A DNA stretch of 64,000 bases from contig NZ_JACBYI010000013.1 in assembly GCF_019352175.1 (NCBI RefSeq), positions 98,278 through 162,277 of the forward strand. Reading direction: 5' to 3'. This DNA is from Paenibacillus sp. S150. GTDB lineage: Bacteria; Bacillota; Bacilli; Paenibacillales; Paenibacillaceae. The notes beneath the pieces were generated by a model that saw nothing but the letters and a program-made list of their open reading frames with translations, was not told the DNA's origin and made no database searches. Below, piece by piece: positions 44,535-52,626 of this stretch (within the stretch, counting starts at the first letter, position 1; every line of letters begins with the position of its first letter). The position numbers and the translations under genes were made by a program.

Positions 44535-44580
44535 GTTTAAAGAGCAGCCTTATCTTAAAAAATGGAAGGTGTGAAGTGAA

Positions 44581-45417
44581 ATGAGAATCGGTGGACCCGT
44601 ATTTGGAGAAGTGGGCGGCCCTGATCAATGGATCGCATCCGTTCAACGGGCCGGTTATTCAGCCGCTTATTGGCCCGATGTCACATTATCATCCGAAAGA
44701 GATGAGCAGTGCTATGCCGAAGCCGCCTTGAAGGCGAATGTGAAGATCGCGGAGGTGCATATCTTCAACAATGTGCTTGATCCTGACCAGGACAGGCGGA
44801 GAGAGGCCCTCCGCTACGCCAAAGAACGGCTGGCCTTGGCCGATAGGGTGGGGGCCGCCTGCACAGTCAACCTTTCCGGTTATTTCGGGGAAAAGCCGGC
44901 ACCGCACCGCGACCATTTGCATGAGGATACCTTTACTCTTATCGTGGACACTGTCCGGGAAATACTGGATGATGTCAAGCCGGAGAGAACCTTTTATGCG
45001 CTGGAGCTGTTTCCGTGGCTTTTGCCTAATTCCCCGGAAGCTTATCTGCGCCTGCTGGATGCGGTGGACCGCAAGGCTTTTGGAGTTCATCTGGATATCG
45101 TTAATACCATCAGCACCCCTGAGTTGTTTTTGAACCAGGAGTCTTACATCAAGCATGTATTCAAGCTGCTGGGCCCTCATATTCAAAGTGCCCATATCAA
45201 GGATATTGTTTTAACCAATCAGCTGGTTGTGCATCTGGATGTTGCAGTTCCCGGGAGAGGGGGCTTTGACTGGAGCACGTTTCTGACCGAATTCGGCCGT
45301 CTGGATCACAATGCCCCTTTGCTGATCAATTATTTCCTTGGAGATGAAGAGGTTTACCGTGAAGGCACGGCATATATCCGTAAACAGGCTGAACGGCTCG
45401 GCGTAGATATCCTTTGA
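44581..45417 (+). CDS. sugar phosphate isomerase/epimerase-like TIM-barrel protein
   Basis: A 278-residue xylose-isomerase-like/AP-endonuclease-2 fold protein. Visible parts include YAEAALKANVKIAEVHIF, TFYALELFPWLLPNSP (Glu metal ligand), GVHLDIVNTIS (His and Asp ligands), IQSAHIKDIVL (HxKD) and VPGRGGFDWSTF. These enzymes convert sugars or inositol derivatives in the cytoplasm. GGAAGGTG precedes the ATG. It lies behind a consensus promoter and a leader terminator, and before an orphan AraC-type response regulator. Confidence 0.88.
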   Translation: MRIGGPVFGEVGGPDQWIASVQRAGYSAAYWPDVTLSSERDEQCYAEAALKANVKIAEVHIFNNVLDPDQDRRREALRYAKERLALADRVGAACTVNLSGYFGEKPAPHRDHLHEDTFTLIVDTVREILDDVKPERTFYALELFPWLLPNSPEAYLRLLDAVDRKAFGVHLDIVNTISTPELFLNQESYIKHVFKLLGPHIQSAHIKDIVLTNQLVVHLDVAVPGRGGFDWSTFLTEFGRLDHNAPLLINYFLGDEEVYREGTAYIRKQAERLGVDIL

Positions 45418-45600
45418 AAAGAGATCCATACTTAATGGAAATATATTACATTTTTCCGTAAATGGCGGCGTATGGATAACGAGCGAGGCTGGCGAAGGGA
45501 CGAAGATATATTTTACCTTGGACCCTATAGACATATTGGAAGCGGAATAACGCTTTCTCTCCGTAATGCAAGAATGGATATAAAGGATGGTGAAGGATGC

Positions 45601-46617
45601 ATGTTTAACACCTTGCTTGTCGGCGACAGGGAAATCTTCACCTGCGAAGCGGAGCGTACGGGCGCTTGGGGCGAAGCAACGGGCTTCCGCGTGGCTGATA
45701 CGGCGAACAACGGCTATGAGGCGCTTCGGAAGCTGCGCGAGCAGAAATATGATTTGGTGATTACCGATATAAGAATGCCAATCGTGGATGGAATTGAACT
45801 GCTGCAGTATATCAAAATGGAAAATCTCTGCCCCTGTGTTGTAGTACTCAGCGATACCGATAACATATTGAGGAATACGCTGGAAAGAGCCGGAAAGCTC
45901 ATGGATTGTGCTGTTATGAACAGCGGCGGTTCCTCCGCCGAGGGAATAGAATATGCCTGCCTTGAAGTGGAGAGGTATGTGATTGCCGGTTGTACGACAT
46001 GCGAAATTGAAGCGGCTCTTGACAGTTTCCGTCAGGCGGCGGCCGATCTTTATATCATAGTGGAACAGGATATTCCGAAGCTGGTGAAGGCTCTGAACAG
46101 GCTGTATTTCAATTTGCTGGCAAAGGTAACCAAGTCCAATGAATGGCTGCATTCTTTTGTGAAGCTTTCTTCTTATTACCAGCAATGCTATGCCGGCAAC
46201 AGTCCTGATGAACTTACGCAATATTACACGGAAAAGCTGGAAAGTCTGCTCCTGCTGCTGCGGCGGTTCAAGCCAGCTGCAGGAAAGGGGATTATTCCGG
46301 AGGTGTGCGAATACGTAGTCAGGCATGTAGACTCGCAGCTGTCACTTAAATCCGTAGCCGACAGCCAGTACATTAACCACACCTATCTAAGCAATAAGTT
46401 TAAGCAGGAGACGGGGCTGCATTTTATTGATTACATTACATTTGTCAAAATGGAACGCGCCCGTTATTTGATGGAGACGACCTCCAGCAAATCCAATGAG
46501 ATCAGCACAATAATCGGCTACAGCGATCCGGAATATTTCAGCCGGTTGTTTAAAAAGCATACGAAGAGCAGCCCGGCGGAATACAAAAAGCTGCTGTCCG
46601 CCAAAAAGATTATTTAA
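45601..46617 (+). CDS. orphan response regulator with AraC-type HTH
   Basis: A 338-residue regulator. The N-terminal receiver domain keeps the phospho-acceptor Asp56 (YDLVITDIRMP), but the first acidic pair reads GD (LLVGDRE), and the region after CVVVLSDTDN lacks a clear conserved lysine, so it may be atypical. Residues about 230-335 are two AraC helix-turn-helix motifs (SLKSVADSQYINHTYLSNKF and SDPEYFSRLFKKHTKSSPAEY). GAAGGA stands before this ATG; a longer frame from 45472 is less likely. No histidine kinase is nearby. The transporter at 46931 is the nearest likely target. Confidence 0.88.
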   Translation: MFNTLLVGDREIFTCEAERTGAWGEATGFRVADTANNGYEALRKLREQKYDLVITDIRMPIVDGIELLQYIKMENLCPCVVVLSDTDNILRNTLERAGKLMDCAVMNSGGSSAEGIEYACLEVERYVIAGCTTCEIEAALDSFRQAAADLYIIVEQDIPKLVKALNRLYFNLLAKVTKSNEWLHSFVKLSSYYQQCYAGNSPDELTQYYTEKLESLLLLLRRFKPAAGKGIIPEVCEYVVRHVDSQLSLKSVADSQYINHTYLSNKFKQETGLHFIDYITFVKMERARYLMETTSSKSNEISTIIGYSDPEYFSRLFKKHTKSSPAEYKKLLSAKKII

Positions 46618-46634
46618 TTGCATGCCAGCACCCG

Positions 46635-46659
46635 GCCTCATTTAATGAGGCTTATTTTT
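46635..46659 (+). terminator. Rho-independent terminator after the orphan regulator
   Basis: GCCTCATT and AATGAGGC form a short perfect stem, followed by TTATTTTTG, 18 bases after the stop codon. Confidence 0.75.
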
Positions 46660-46728
46660 GTCTGGCAGAGCTTTTAACCCAGTGAAGGAAAGCCAAATAT
46701 AATCAGGATAAAAGCAAAAAAAATTCCC

Positions 46729-46756
46729 TTGTCCAATAATCCGCGGATTATATAAT
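46729..46756 (+). promoter_or_regulatory. promoter with palindromic operator before the desulfinase-like operon
   Basis: TTGTCC and TATAAT are 16 bases apart. Between them lies the perfect 16-bp palindrome ATAATCCGCGGATTAT (46736-46751), whose last base is the first of the -10 box. A dimeric repressor bound here would block RNA polymerase. The CC..GG core with AT arms recalls Rrf2-type (for example CymR) sites in general form only. Confidence 0.7.
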
Positions 46757-46930
46757 TAAACACATGAACTTAGTTGGATATCCACCATCTACGGCAAGGA
46801 TGGGAAAGAGGTGAAGCTCCAGGTGAAAAAAGCATGCACAGCAAATATCAGCCTCAGCGATGGTTGTTGCCGGAACAAATAGCTGCAAACAAATCTCTAT
46901 CCTCACCAAGACCAGAAGGAGAATCAATTC

Positions 46931-48025
46931 ATGAGAAACCAAACGAAAAGGATCAGCGCATTATGGACAGCGTTATTTCTAAGTGTCAGCCTGCTCTCAC
47001 TGGCCGGATGCGGCAATGATAAAAACACCGGCGGACAAGCTGCGGCCGGTTCCGAAGCGGATAAAACAGTGGCTGCAGCCTCCCCTCCTGAAGCTGAGCC
47101 GCAGGCAACTGCTGCTCCCGAGAAGAAACTGGCAGTACTGAAGGTTGCGGCTTCAGATTGGGCTTATGTGGCAGACAAAAAGGGCTGGTTCAAGGAAACC
47201 TTTGAAGCCCTCGGTACCAGCGTTGAACTTGTACAGGGTACGCTGGGCAATGAGGCTCAGCTTATTGCACGCAATGACTTGCATTTTGCCAACCGGATGC
47301 TGTATCCCCTGCTGCAATACAAATCACAGGGCGCGGATCTGACGGCGGTTCAGGTATCTGTACATCCGGAGCCCGATATTGCGAGTATTATTGTTCTTGC
47401 AGATTCACCGGTCAAAACCTTTGACGATCTGAAAGGCAAAAAAATAGCCAGTTGGAAGGCAGGCTGCCCTTACATGGTGCTGTATGAAAAAGCCGAGACG
47501 GAAGGATGGACACAGGGCAAGGACTGGACTTATGTAAATATCCCCTCCAGCGAGAACAAGACGGCGCTGCTGTCCAAGGAGGTTGATGCGATATCCACCC
47601 ATCTCTTGGGGGATGTGGCGGCGCTCATTCTAAACGGCTCTGCGCGGGAAATCGCCAACCCGGATCAGGAATCCATATATGTTCAAGGCGGGGGAGCAAC
47701 CGTTACCTTCACTTCGACTCAATTTGCCAAGGATTATCCAAATATTACGAAGAAATATATTGAACTTCAGGACAAGACCGAAGCATGGATGCTTGCGAAC
47801 AGGGATGAGGCTGCTGAAATTGTGGAGAGTGTAAGCCGGGTACCGGCCGATATTTCCAAGTTCGCGTGGGAACGTATGGGTTCAACGTGGGAGTCTGCCC
47901 ATGATTTAACCACGATCCAGGCGGAAACGGCTGCGATGCAGAACTGGCTTGTTGAACATGGCGATATTGAAGCGGACAAGAAGGTCGATGTTACCAAGCT
48001 TTTCGATACACAATATTTCCATTAG
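46931..48025 (+). CDS. SsuA/TauA-like (NMT1-type) ABC substrate-binding lipoprotein
   Basis: A 364-residue exported lipoprotein. The signal ends in SLAGC (Cys about residue 27), followed by an Ala/Glu-rich linker. The mature domain (LKVAASDWAYVADKKGWFKE, IVLADSPVKTFDDLKGKKIAS, YVNIPSSENKTALLSKEVDAI) has the fold of sulfonate, taurine, nitrate or thiamine-precursor binding proteins. AAGGAG precedes the ATG. It begins an operon with two related but non-exported proteins and a matching permease and ATPase, so it should deliver the ligand to that importer. Confidence 0.88.
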   Translation: MRNQTKRISALWTALFLSVSLLSLAGCGNDKNTGGQAAAGSEADKTVAAASPPEAEPQATAAPEKKLAVLKVAASDWAYVADKKGWFKETFEALGTSVELVQGTLGNEAQLIARNDLHFANRMLYPLLQYKSQGADLTAVQVSVHPEPDIASIIVLADSPVKTFDDLKGKKIASWKAGCPYMVLYEKAETEGWTQGKDWTYVNIPSSENKTALLSKEVDAISTHLLGDVAALILNGSAREIANPDQESIYVQGGGATVTFTSTQFAKDYPNITKKYIELQDKTEAWMLANRDEAAEIVESVSRVPADISKFAWERMGSTWESAHDLTTIQAETAAMQNWLVEHGDIEADKKVDVTKLFDTQYFH

Positions 48026-48061
48026 GTTCAATGCCACATAAAAGCGGAAAGGGTGAGTTTA

Positions 48062-49105
48062 ATGTCAAATATTCTTACAAAAGTAAGTGAAATTCATTAC
48101 ACGATCTGCCCGGTAGGCAATACCAGTTATATCGCCGCGAACAAAGGCTGGCTGAAGGAAGGGCTGAATAAGCTGGATGTTGAACCGGTTCGGCTTCAGA
48201 CGCTGGAGCAGCCGCTTTGGAAGTCGCATTTTGATTACCAGAATCCGCTTCTGTTCCGTGAAGGCGGCAATATTCCGCCGATCTGGGCCAAGTCGAATGG
48301 CGCCGAGGTTGTTTTAATTGGACTGACGCTGCTTGAACAGAAGCAATATCTTCTGGCAAGAGCGGATTCGCCGCTGGAGTCTCCGGAGCAGCTTGAAAAA
48401 TATAAGATCGGCATACCGTCACACCCCTCGGCGCTGATTGACTTTCACAAGGCTTCGGCGGAACATGGCTTTGAGATTGCATTGGCCGCACGCGGGCTCG
48501 CCGGTTACTCGGGTTCCTTTGTAGAGCTTATTGCCGAAGGGGACTTCGTATCTTCCTCTCCGGAGAAAAAGCGGGAATTAGGGTCCCGCGAGGTGGAAGC
48601 CTTGGACAGCGGTGAAGTGGATGTTATATATGTCAAGGGCACGAAGGTTCAGCGGCTGCTCGACACGGGCAAATACAAGGTAATTTTTGAGATCAGCAGT
48701 AATCCGGGCCATCTTCTTCCGGTTAATAACGAATACCCCAATGTATTGACGGTTAGCAGACTTCTTGCCGAGGATCATCCGGAAATCGTTGTTGCGTATC
48801 TCAAGCAGCTGCTGCTTGCCGCAGAATGGGCCAAAACGCATCGTTCGGAAGTGCTTGATTTGTTCGCGGAGCAGACCTACGGAACGCCGGGGCAGGTTGC
48901 GGCTTCCCATTCCTTTGACTTCCATAAACGGCTGGCTCCGGGCTTTTCCGGGCAAGGATTGCTGGCGCTGGAAGGACAGAAGCGTTTTCTGTACGATCAT
49001 GGGTATATCACCGAGGATTTTGATTTGGCCGGCTGGGCCGATGACCGCTTTCTAAAGGCCGCCTTGTCTGAAATTGAACGGGAACAACAATACGGGGGGG
49101 AATAA
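48062..49105 (+). CDS. DszB-like sulfinate hydrolase (desulfinase) candidate 1
   Basis: A 347-residue protein with no signal peptide, so cytoplasmic. Its fold class is that of NMT1/SsuA binding proteins, which is also the fold of DszB (2-hydroxybiphenyl-2-sulfinate desulfinase). The known DszB catalytic residues are Cys27, His60 and Arg70; here Cys16 in YTICPVGN, His56 in HFDYQNP and Arg66 in FREGGNIPP occupy the same motifs, with the same 10-residue His-Arg spacing. The first two of these motifs are not typical of transport binding proteins. The ATG at 48062 is preferred to a GTG nine bases upstream, because of the spacing from GAAAGGG. It may remove sulfite from an imported sulfinate. It could instead be a cytoplasmic binding protein. 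Confidence 0.75.
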   Translation: MSNILTKVSEIHYTICPVGNTSYIAANKGWLKEGLNKLDVEPVRLQTLEQPLWKSHFDYQNPLLFREGGNIPPIWAKSNGAEVVLIGLTLLEQKQYLLARADSPLESPEQLEKYKIGIPSHPSALIDFHKASAEHGFEIALAARGLAGYSGSFVELIAEGDFVSSSPEKKRELGSREVEALDSGEVDVIYVKGTKVQRLLDTGKYKVIFEISSNPGHLLPVNNEYPNVLTVSRLLAEDHPEIVVAYLKQLLLAAEWAKTHRSEVLDLFAEQTYGTPGQVAASHSFDFHKRLAPGFSGQGLLALEGQKRFLYDHGYITEDFDLAGWADDRFLKAALSEIEREQQYGGE

Positions 49106-49107
49106 CA

Positions 49108-50139
49108 ATGTCCATTAAAGAATTCCGTTACACGATTTGCCCTGTAGGCAACTCCAGTTATATCGCCTTGAATAAGGGCTGGGTACATGAAGAAATATCC
49201 AAACTCGGAGTCACCCCCATTCTGCTGCAAAGCTTGCCCCGGGAACAGTGGCATGTCCATTACGATTATCAAGATCCCGCGTTATTCCGTGAAGGCGGCA
49301 ATATTCCGCCGATCTGGGCCAAGTCGAACGGTGCGGAGGTTGTCCTGATCGGTCTGACCTTCCTGACCCAGAAGGATTACATTCTGGTGAGAGCGGACTC
49401 TCCCATTGATTCGGTGGAGCAGCTACGCAATTCCAAGCTGGGTGTGCCCTCCCGGCCGGAATTTCTGATTGATTTCTATAAGGCCACTGTGGAGCACGGC
49501 TTTGAGACGGCACTGGCTGCCCGCGGCGTCTCGATTTCCGCAGCCCAATTCATTGAGCTGCCTACGGATGAGGGATATGTCAATGCCCAAGCCGACCATA
49601 AGAGCAATCTGGGTAAAATAGATGCCGACGCGCTGATCAGCGGTAAGGTGGACGCTATATTCAGCGGCGGAGCCAAGGCCCAGGCTTTGCTGAATACCGG
49701 CAAATACAAGGCTATTTATGAAGTAAGCGCCAATCCGGACCAGGTATGGCCAATCAATAATTCCTATCCGAATGTCCTTACGGTAAGCAAACGCCTTGCC
49801 GTTGAAGCCCCTGAAGTCGTGGTCGCCTATGTTAAGCAGCTGCTTCTGGCCGCCGATTGGGCGAAGTCCAACCGTCCCGAAGTATTGACGCTGTTCTCAC
49901 AGCAGATTCACGCCACCGAGGGTGAAGTGAATGCATCCCGGCCGTCCGACTTCCATAAGCACCTTGAGCCCGGGCTTAATGAACAGGGGCTGCTGGCTCT
50001 GGAAGGCCAGAAAAGATTTCTGTTCGACCATGGATATATCCGGAACGATTTTGATATTGAACCTTGGGCGGACAGCAGCTTCCTGAAAGCGGCGCTCGCC
50101 GAGATCGAACGGGATAAGTCGACATCCGCTGCCGTGTAA
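49108..50139 (+). CDS. DszB-like sulfinate hydrolase (desulfinase) candidate 2
   Basis: A 343-residue paralogue of the preceding protein, starting two bases after its stop, so the pair arose by tandem duplication. No signal peptide is present. The same catalytic pattern is kept: Cys11 in YTICPVGN, His51 in HYDYQDP and Arg61 in FREGGNIPP, followed by the shared IWAKSNGAEVVLIGLT. The two differ most in the middle (residues ~150-180), which suggests different substrates or a heteromer. A G-rich site precedes the ATG. No flavin monooxygenase that would make a sulfinate is encoded nearby. Confidence 0.75.
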   Translation: MSIKEFRYTICPVGNSSYIALNKGWVHEEISKLGVTPILLQSLPREQWHVHYDYQDPALFREGGNIPPIWAKSNGAEVVLIGLTFLTQKDYILVRADSPIDSVEQLRNSKLGVPSRPEFLIDFYKATVEHGFETALAARGVSISAAQFIELPTDEGYVNAQADHKSNLGKIDADALISGKVDAIFSGGAKAQALLNTGKYKAIYEVSANPDQVWPINNSYPNVLTVSKRLAVEAPEVVVAYVKQLLLAADWAKSNRPEVLTLFSQQIHATEGEVNASRPSDFHKHLEPGLNEQGLLALEGQKRFLFDHGYIRNDFDIEPWADSSFLKAALAEIERDKSTSAAV

Positions 50140-50316
50140 GGAAGCGGATAACAGAATAAGAAGGGGATAAATGCCCTGCCTTGCCGGAGGCATGATGAAC
50201 CATGAAGAGCCACGAACGATGAGTGGCTTTCTCTCGGTTCCTCATGCCATCTTGCGATTGGCAGCATGTATGCCCGCTGATCCGTATAATGCAACTGGGT
50301 GAAAAGGGGGATATCC

Positions 50317-51156
50317 GTGTCTAATGAATCAGTGCTTGCTGTTAAACCCAAAGGCGGAAGAAAGGCTAAAAGAACACATCTGATTGCCAAGATAAAGACA
50401 ACTGCGAATGTTTTAGCTATTCCCATACTTCTGCTTGCACTTTGGCAAATTTTATCAAGCATGGGCTTGCTGCTGGAGGTGGTTCTGCCCTCTCCGGTGA
50501 AAGTTGTGCTGGCATTGCGGGGAATGATATTGGACCAGACACTGCTGATTGATGTGCGCGCCAGCGGCACCAGAGTACTAATCGGCTTTTTCTGGGGCAC
50601 AACCATCGGGCTGATATTCGGTATAAGCTGCGGATTATCCAGATTTATGGACCGTTTAATCGGGCCTGTAGTCGATGTTTTACGCCAGATTCCGCTTTAT
50701 GCCTGGATTCCGCTGATCATTCTCTGGTTCGGAATCGGGGAAACATCCAAATATGTTATTATTGCAAAATCGGTATTTATTCCTGTATTTCTGAACACAT
50801 TGCAGGGAATTCGCGGCGTTTCCGGAGATTATATAGAGGTGGCCAATGTATTGGAGCTGAAATATTTTAAGCGGCTGCGCAAAGTGATTCTTCCATCGGC
50901 GTTGCCCTCCATCTTTACCGGCCTGCGTTTAGGTGCCGGCTTCTCATGGATGGCTGTGGTTGCCGCAGAGATGCTTGGCGGTCTGACCGGACTTGGTTAT
51001 GGTCTTCTGCAGGCCAAGGATTTTTTGCAATCAGATAAATTGATCGCATTAATGCTTGTAATTGGTCTGGTGGGCCTGTTGATTGACCGTCTGATTAAAT
51101 GGATCGAAGCGTCCGTCTTACATTGGAGAGCGGGCTTCAACGGAGAAAAAGGATAG
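50317..51156 (+). CDS. SsuC/TauC-type ABC transporter permease
   Basis: A 279-residue permease of the BPD_transp_1 family used by sulfonate, taurine and nitrate importers. PILLLALWQILSSMGLL is the first span, and DYIEVANVLELKYFKRLRKVILPSALPSIFTGLR is the coupling loop, typical of SsuC. GTG at 50317 follows AAAGGGGG at good spacing and is preferred to the GTG at 50299. A ~180-base gap separates it from the desulfinase-like genes; a TATAAT box at 50285 lacks a good -35. Confidence 0.92.
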   Translation: MSNESVLAVKPKGGRKAKRTHLIAKIKTTANVLAIPILLLALWQILSSMGLLLEVVLPSPVKVVLALRGMILDQTLLIDVRASGTRVLIGFFWGTTIGLIFGISCGLSRFMDRLIGPVVDVLRQIPLYAWIPLIILWFGIGETSKYVIIAKSVFIPVFLNTLQGIRGVSGDYIEVANVLELKYFKRLRKVILPSALPSIFTGLRLGAGFSWMAVVAAEMLGGLTGLGYGLLQAKDFLQSDKLIALMLVIGLVGLLIDRLIKWIEASVLHWRAGFNGEKG

Positions 51157-51178
51157 CCTTTAAAAGGAGGAATCAGGA

Positions 51179-51952
51179 ATGTCTACAATCACCCCGGCCG
51201 TAGATGTCATTATCAACAACGTGGACAAGACCTACCATACCAAGAACAGCGAGATTCGGGCAGTCAAGAAGGTATCGCTTGATATTTACAAGGGTGAATT
51301 TGTGTCCATTATTGGTCCGAGCGGCTGTGGCAAGACTACGCTGCTGCGTCTAATCTCGGGGCTTGAGCGGGATTACGAAGGCGATATCCTGCTGGACGGG
51401 GTACGCATTGAAGGCCCGGGACTGGACCGCGGAATCATTTTTCAGGAGCATCGGCTGTTGCCTTGGCTAACCGTTGGCGGAAATGTTGGCCTGGGCTTGG
51501 CGGGAAAGGCTTCATTTGTAAGGGAACGGGTACAAAAATATCTGGCAAAAGTGGGCTTGGAGGATTTCGCGGATGCCTACCCCGCCCAGCTGTCCGGAGG
51601 AATGGCACAGCGGGCGGCGATTGCCAGAGCCCTGATCTGCCAGCCGAAAGTTCTGCTGCTCGATGAGCCTTTAGGCGCTTTGGATGCGTTGACCAGAGTG
51701 CGGATGCAGTCGGAGATTGAAAAGATCTGGCTGGCAGAGAAAACCACGATGCTTCTGGTTACGCATGATATTGAGGAAGCGATTTTCCTTGGCGACCGGG
51801 TAGTGGTAATGAGTCCGCGGCCCGCTGAAATCCACGCCATATTCGAGATTGGACTTCCGCGCACCCGGGACCGGAACAGTCCTGAATTTGTGGAAATCCG
51901 TAAACGCATTATTGAGTCCTTTAACCAGATCAGCGGCTCGTATATCATCTGA
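51179..51952 (+). CDS. SsuB/TauB-type ABC transporter ATPase
   Basis: A 257-residue ATPase. Walker A is GPSGCGKTT, the Q-loop is in IIFQEHRLLPWLTV (the PWLTV is typical of SsuB/TauB), the signature is LSGGMAQR, Walker B is LLLDEPLGALD, and the switch His is in VTHDIEEA. AAAAGGAGG precedes the ATG, 22 bases after the permease. With the permease and the lipoprotein at 46931 it makes a complete importer. Confidence 0.94.
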   Translation: MSTITPAVDVIINNVDKTYHTKNSEIRAVKKVSLDIYKGEFVSIIGPSGCGKTTLLRLISGLERDYEGDILLDGVRIEGPGLDRGIIFQEHRLLPWLTVGGNVGLGLAGKASFVRERVQKYLAKVGLEDFADAYPAQLSGGMAQRAAIARALICQPKVLLLDEPLGALDALTRVRMQSEIEKIWLAEKTTMLLVTHDIEEAIFLGDRVVVMSPRPAEIHAIFEIGLPRTRDRNSPEFVEIRKRIIESFNQISGSYII

Positions 51953-52066
51953 GCAGGGTAGCCGTGCTGAACCTGCGGATTCTATGTTATGCAGGAGGAA
52001 GCGAAAAAGCAGGAGGCTAACCGGGATCGCGAGGGCAGGAAAGTGGAGTGAAATGAAGCTGAAATC

Positions 52067-52110
52067 CCAACAGCTGCGCTGTCCAAGGAAGGACGGCTTA
52101 GCCGTTTTGG
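52067..52110. repeat. family B hairpin (copy 4, degenerate)
   Basis: CAGCTGCGCTGTCC and GGACGGCTTAGCCGTTTT keep the GTCC/GGAC core and the GCCGTTT end but pair poorly. It is followed by the family C repeat, as at 18550-18599. Confidence 0.6.
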
Positions 52111-52130
52111 TTCAAAGATAAGAATTTATA

Positions 52131-52200
52131 TGTTTTGGGGTCCCCGCAAAGTACCTGAGTCATCATCGAAGCCAAGGCCCCACTTTGTGGGGTTATTTTA
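52131..52200. repeat. family C folded repeat, intact copy
   Basis: CCCCGCAAAGT (52142-52152) pairs with ACTTTGTGGGG (52182-52192) with one G-T wobble, and TTATTTTA follows, so it can act as a terminator on the plus strand. The 29-base apical part is nearly identical to that at 18620-18648 (GTACCTGAGTCATCATCG). Confidence 0.78.
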
Positions 52201-52337
52201 TTGCGTTGGCTGCAGCGGGCAGGTAGAGGGAATCAAAGGCAGAAGTGCCTTTGAATTCGCCCGAAGCCGGCTGGACGAGGGAATCAGCGCGAAATGATTC
52301 TTCTCCTCCCTACTGAAATGGCAGCATTCTTATATAG

Positions 52338-52359
52338 GACGCCGATAGGCGTCTTTCTT
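52338..52359 (+). terminator. small terminator-like hairpin
   Basis: GACGCC and GGCGTC surround GATA, with TTTCTT following. It may belong to the repeat cluster rather than to a gene. Confidence 0.5.
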
Positions 52360-52420
52360 GAAAGATAAGGATTAATAAGTTTCACGCTATACATTAGCCT
52401 TATCTTTCTCGCTGAAACAC

Positions 52421-52466
52421 TCCGTCCCTTATAAGGACGGCGCAGCCGTTTCTGCTTGTTTGGATT
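52421..52466. repeat. family B hairpin (copy 5)
   Basis: GCTGAAACACTCCGTCCCTT pairs in its inner part with AAGGACGG; the outer arm CGCAGCCGTTTCTGC is intact but its partner has mutated (AAACACT for AAACGGC). It is preceded by an AGATAAGG/CCTTATCT inverted repeat (52364-52412). Confidence 0.65.
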
Positions 52467-52482
52467 AGAGAAACAAAAGAAA

Positions 52483-52521
52483 GCCGTCACCTGCGCCTGA
52501 ATAGTGCGCTGGTGACGGCTG
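52483..52521. terminator. bidirectional terminator
   Basis: AGCCGTCACC and GGTGACGGCT are exact reverse complements (10 bp), with TGCGC/GCGCT extending inward. GTTTCGATT follows on the plus strand, and TTTCTTTTGTTT follows on the minus strand. Confidence 0.75.
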
Positions 52522-52552
52522 TTTCGATTATTCTAAATGTTTATGGCTGCTT

Positions 52553-52626
52553 CAGCCCCATTCCTTGCTGCCCTCCGCCACCGGTCTGTAGATGAGCTTG
52601 CCATTGCCGTTGTACCATAAATCTGC
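52553..52626 (-). pseudogene. possible C-terminal gene remnant
   Basis: The minus strand reads DLWYNGNGKLIYRPV, then AEGSKEWG and a stop, about 30 bases before the terminator at 52483-52521, whose T-run points this way. The composition is protein-like, but only 24 codons are open and no family can be named. Confidence 0.3.

Larger units (their letters stand above)
46618..46930. other. 313-base gap with terminator, promoter and palindromic operator
   Basis: It holds the regulator's terminator (46635-46659), then a promoter overlapping a 16-bp perfect palindrome (46729-46756), and a ~170-base leader before the binding-protein gene. No gene was seen in the leader. Confidence 0.65.

Noticed and set aside
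50285..50290. TATAAT before the SsuC-type permease as a second promoter
   Set aside because: No acceptable -35 lies 16-18 bases upstream (TTGGCA would need a 21-base spacer), so it is noted only as possible.
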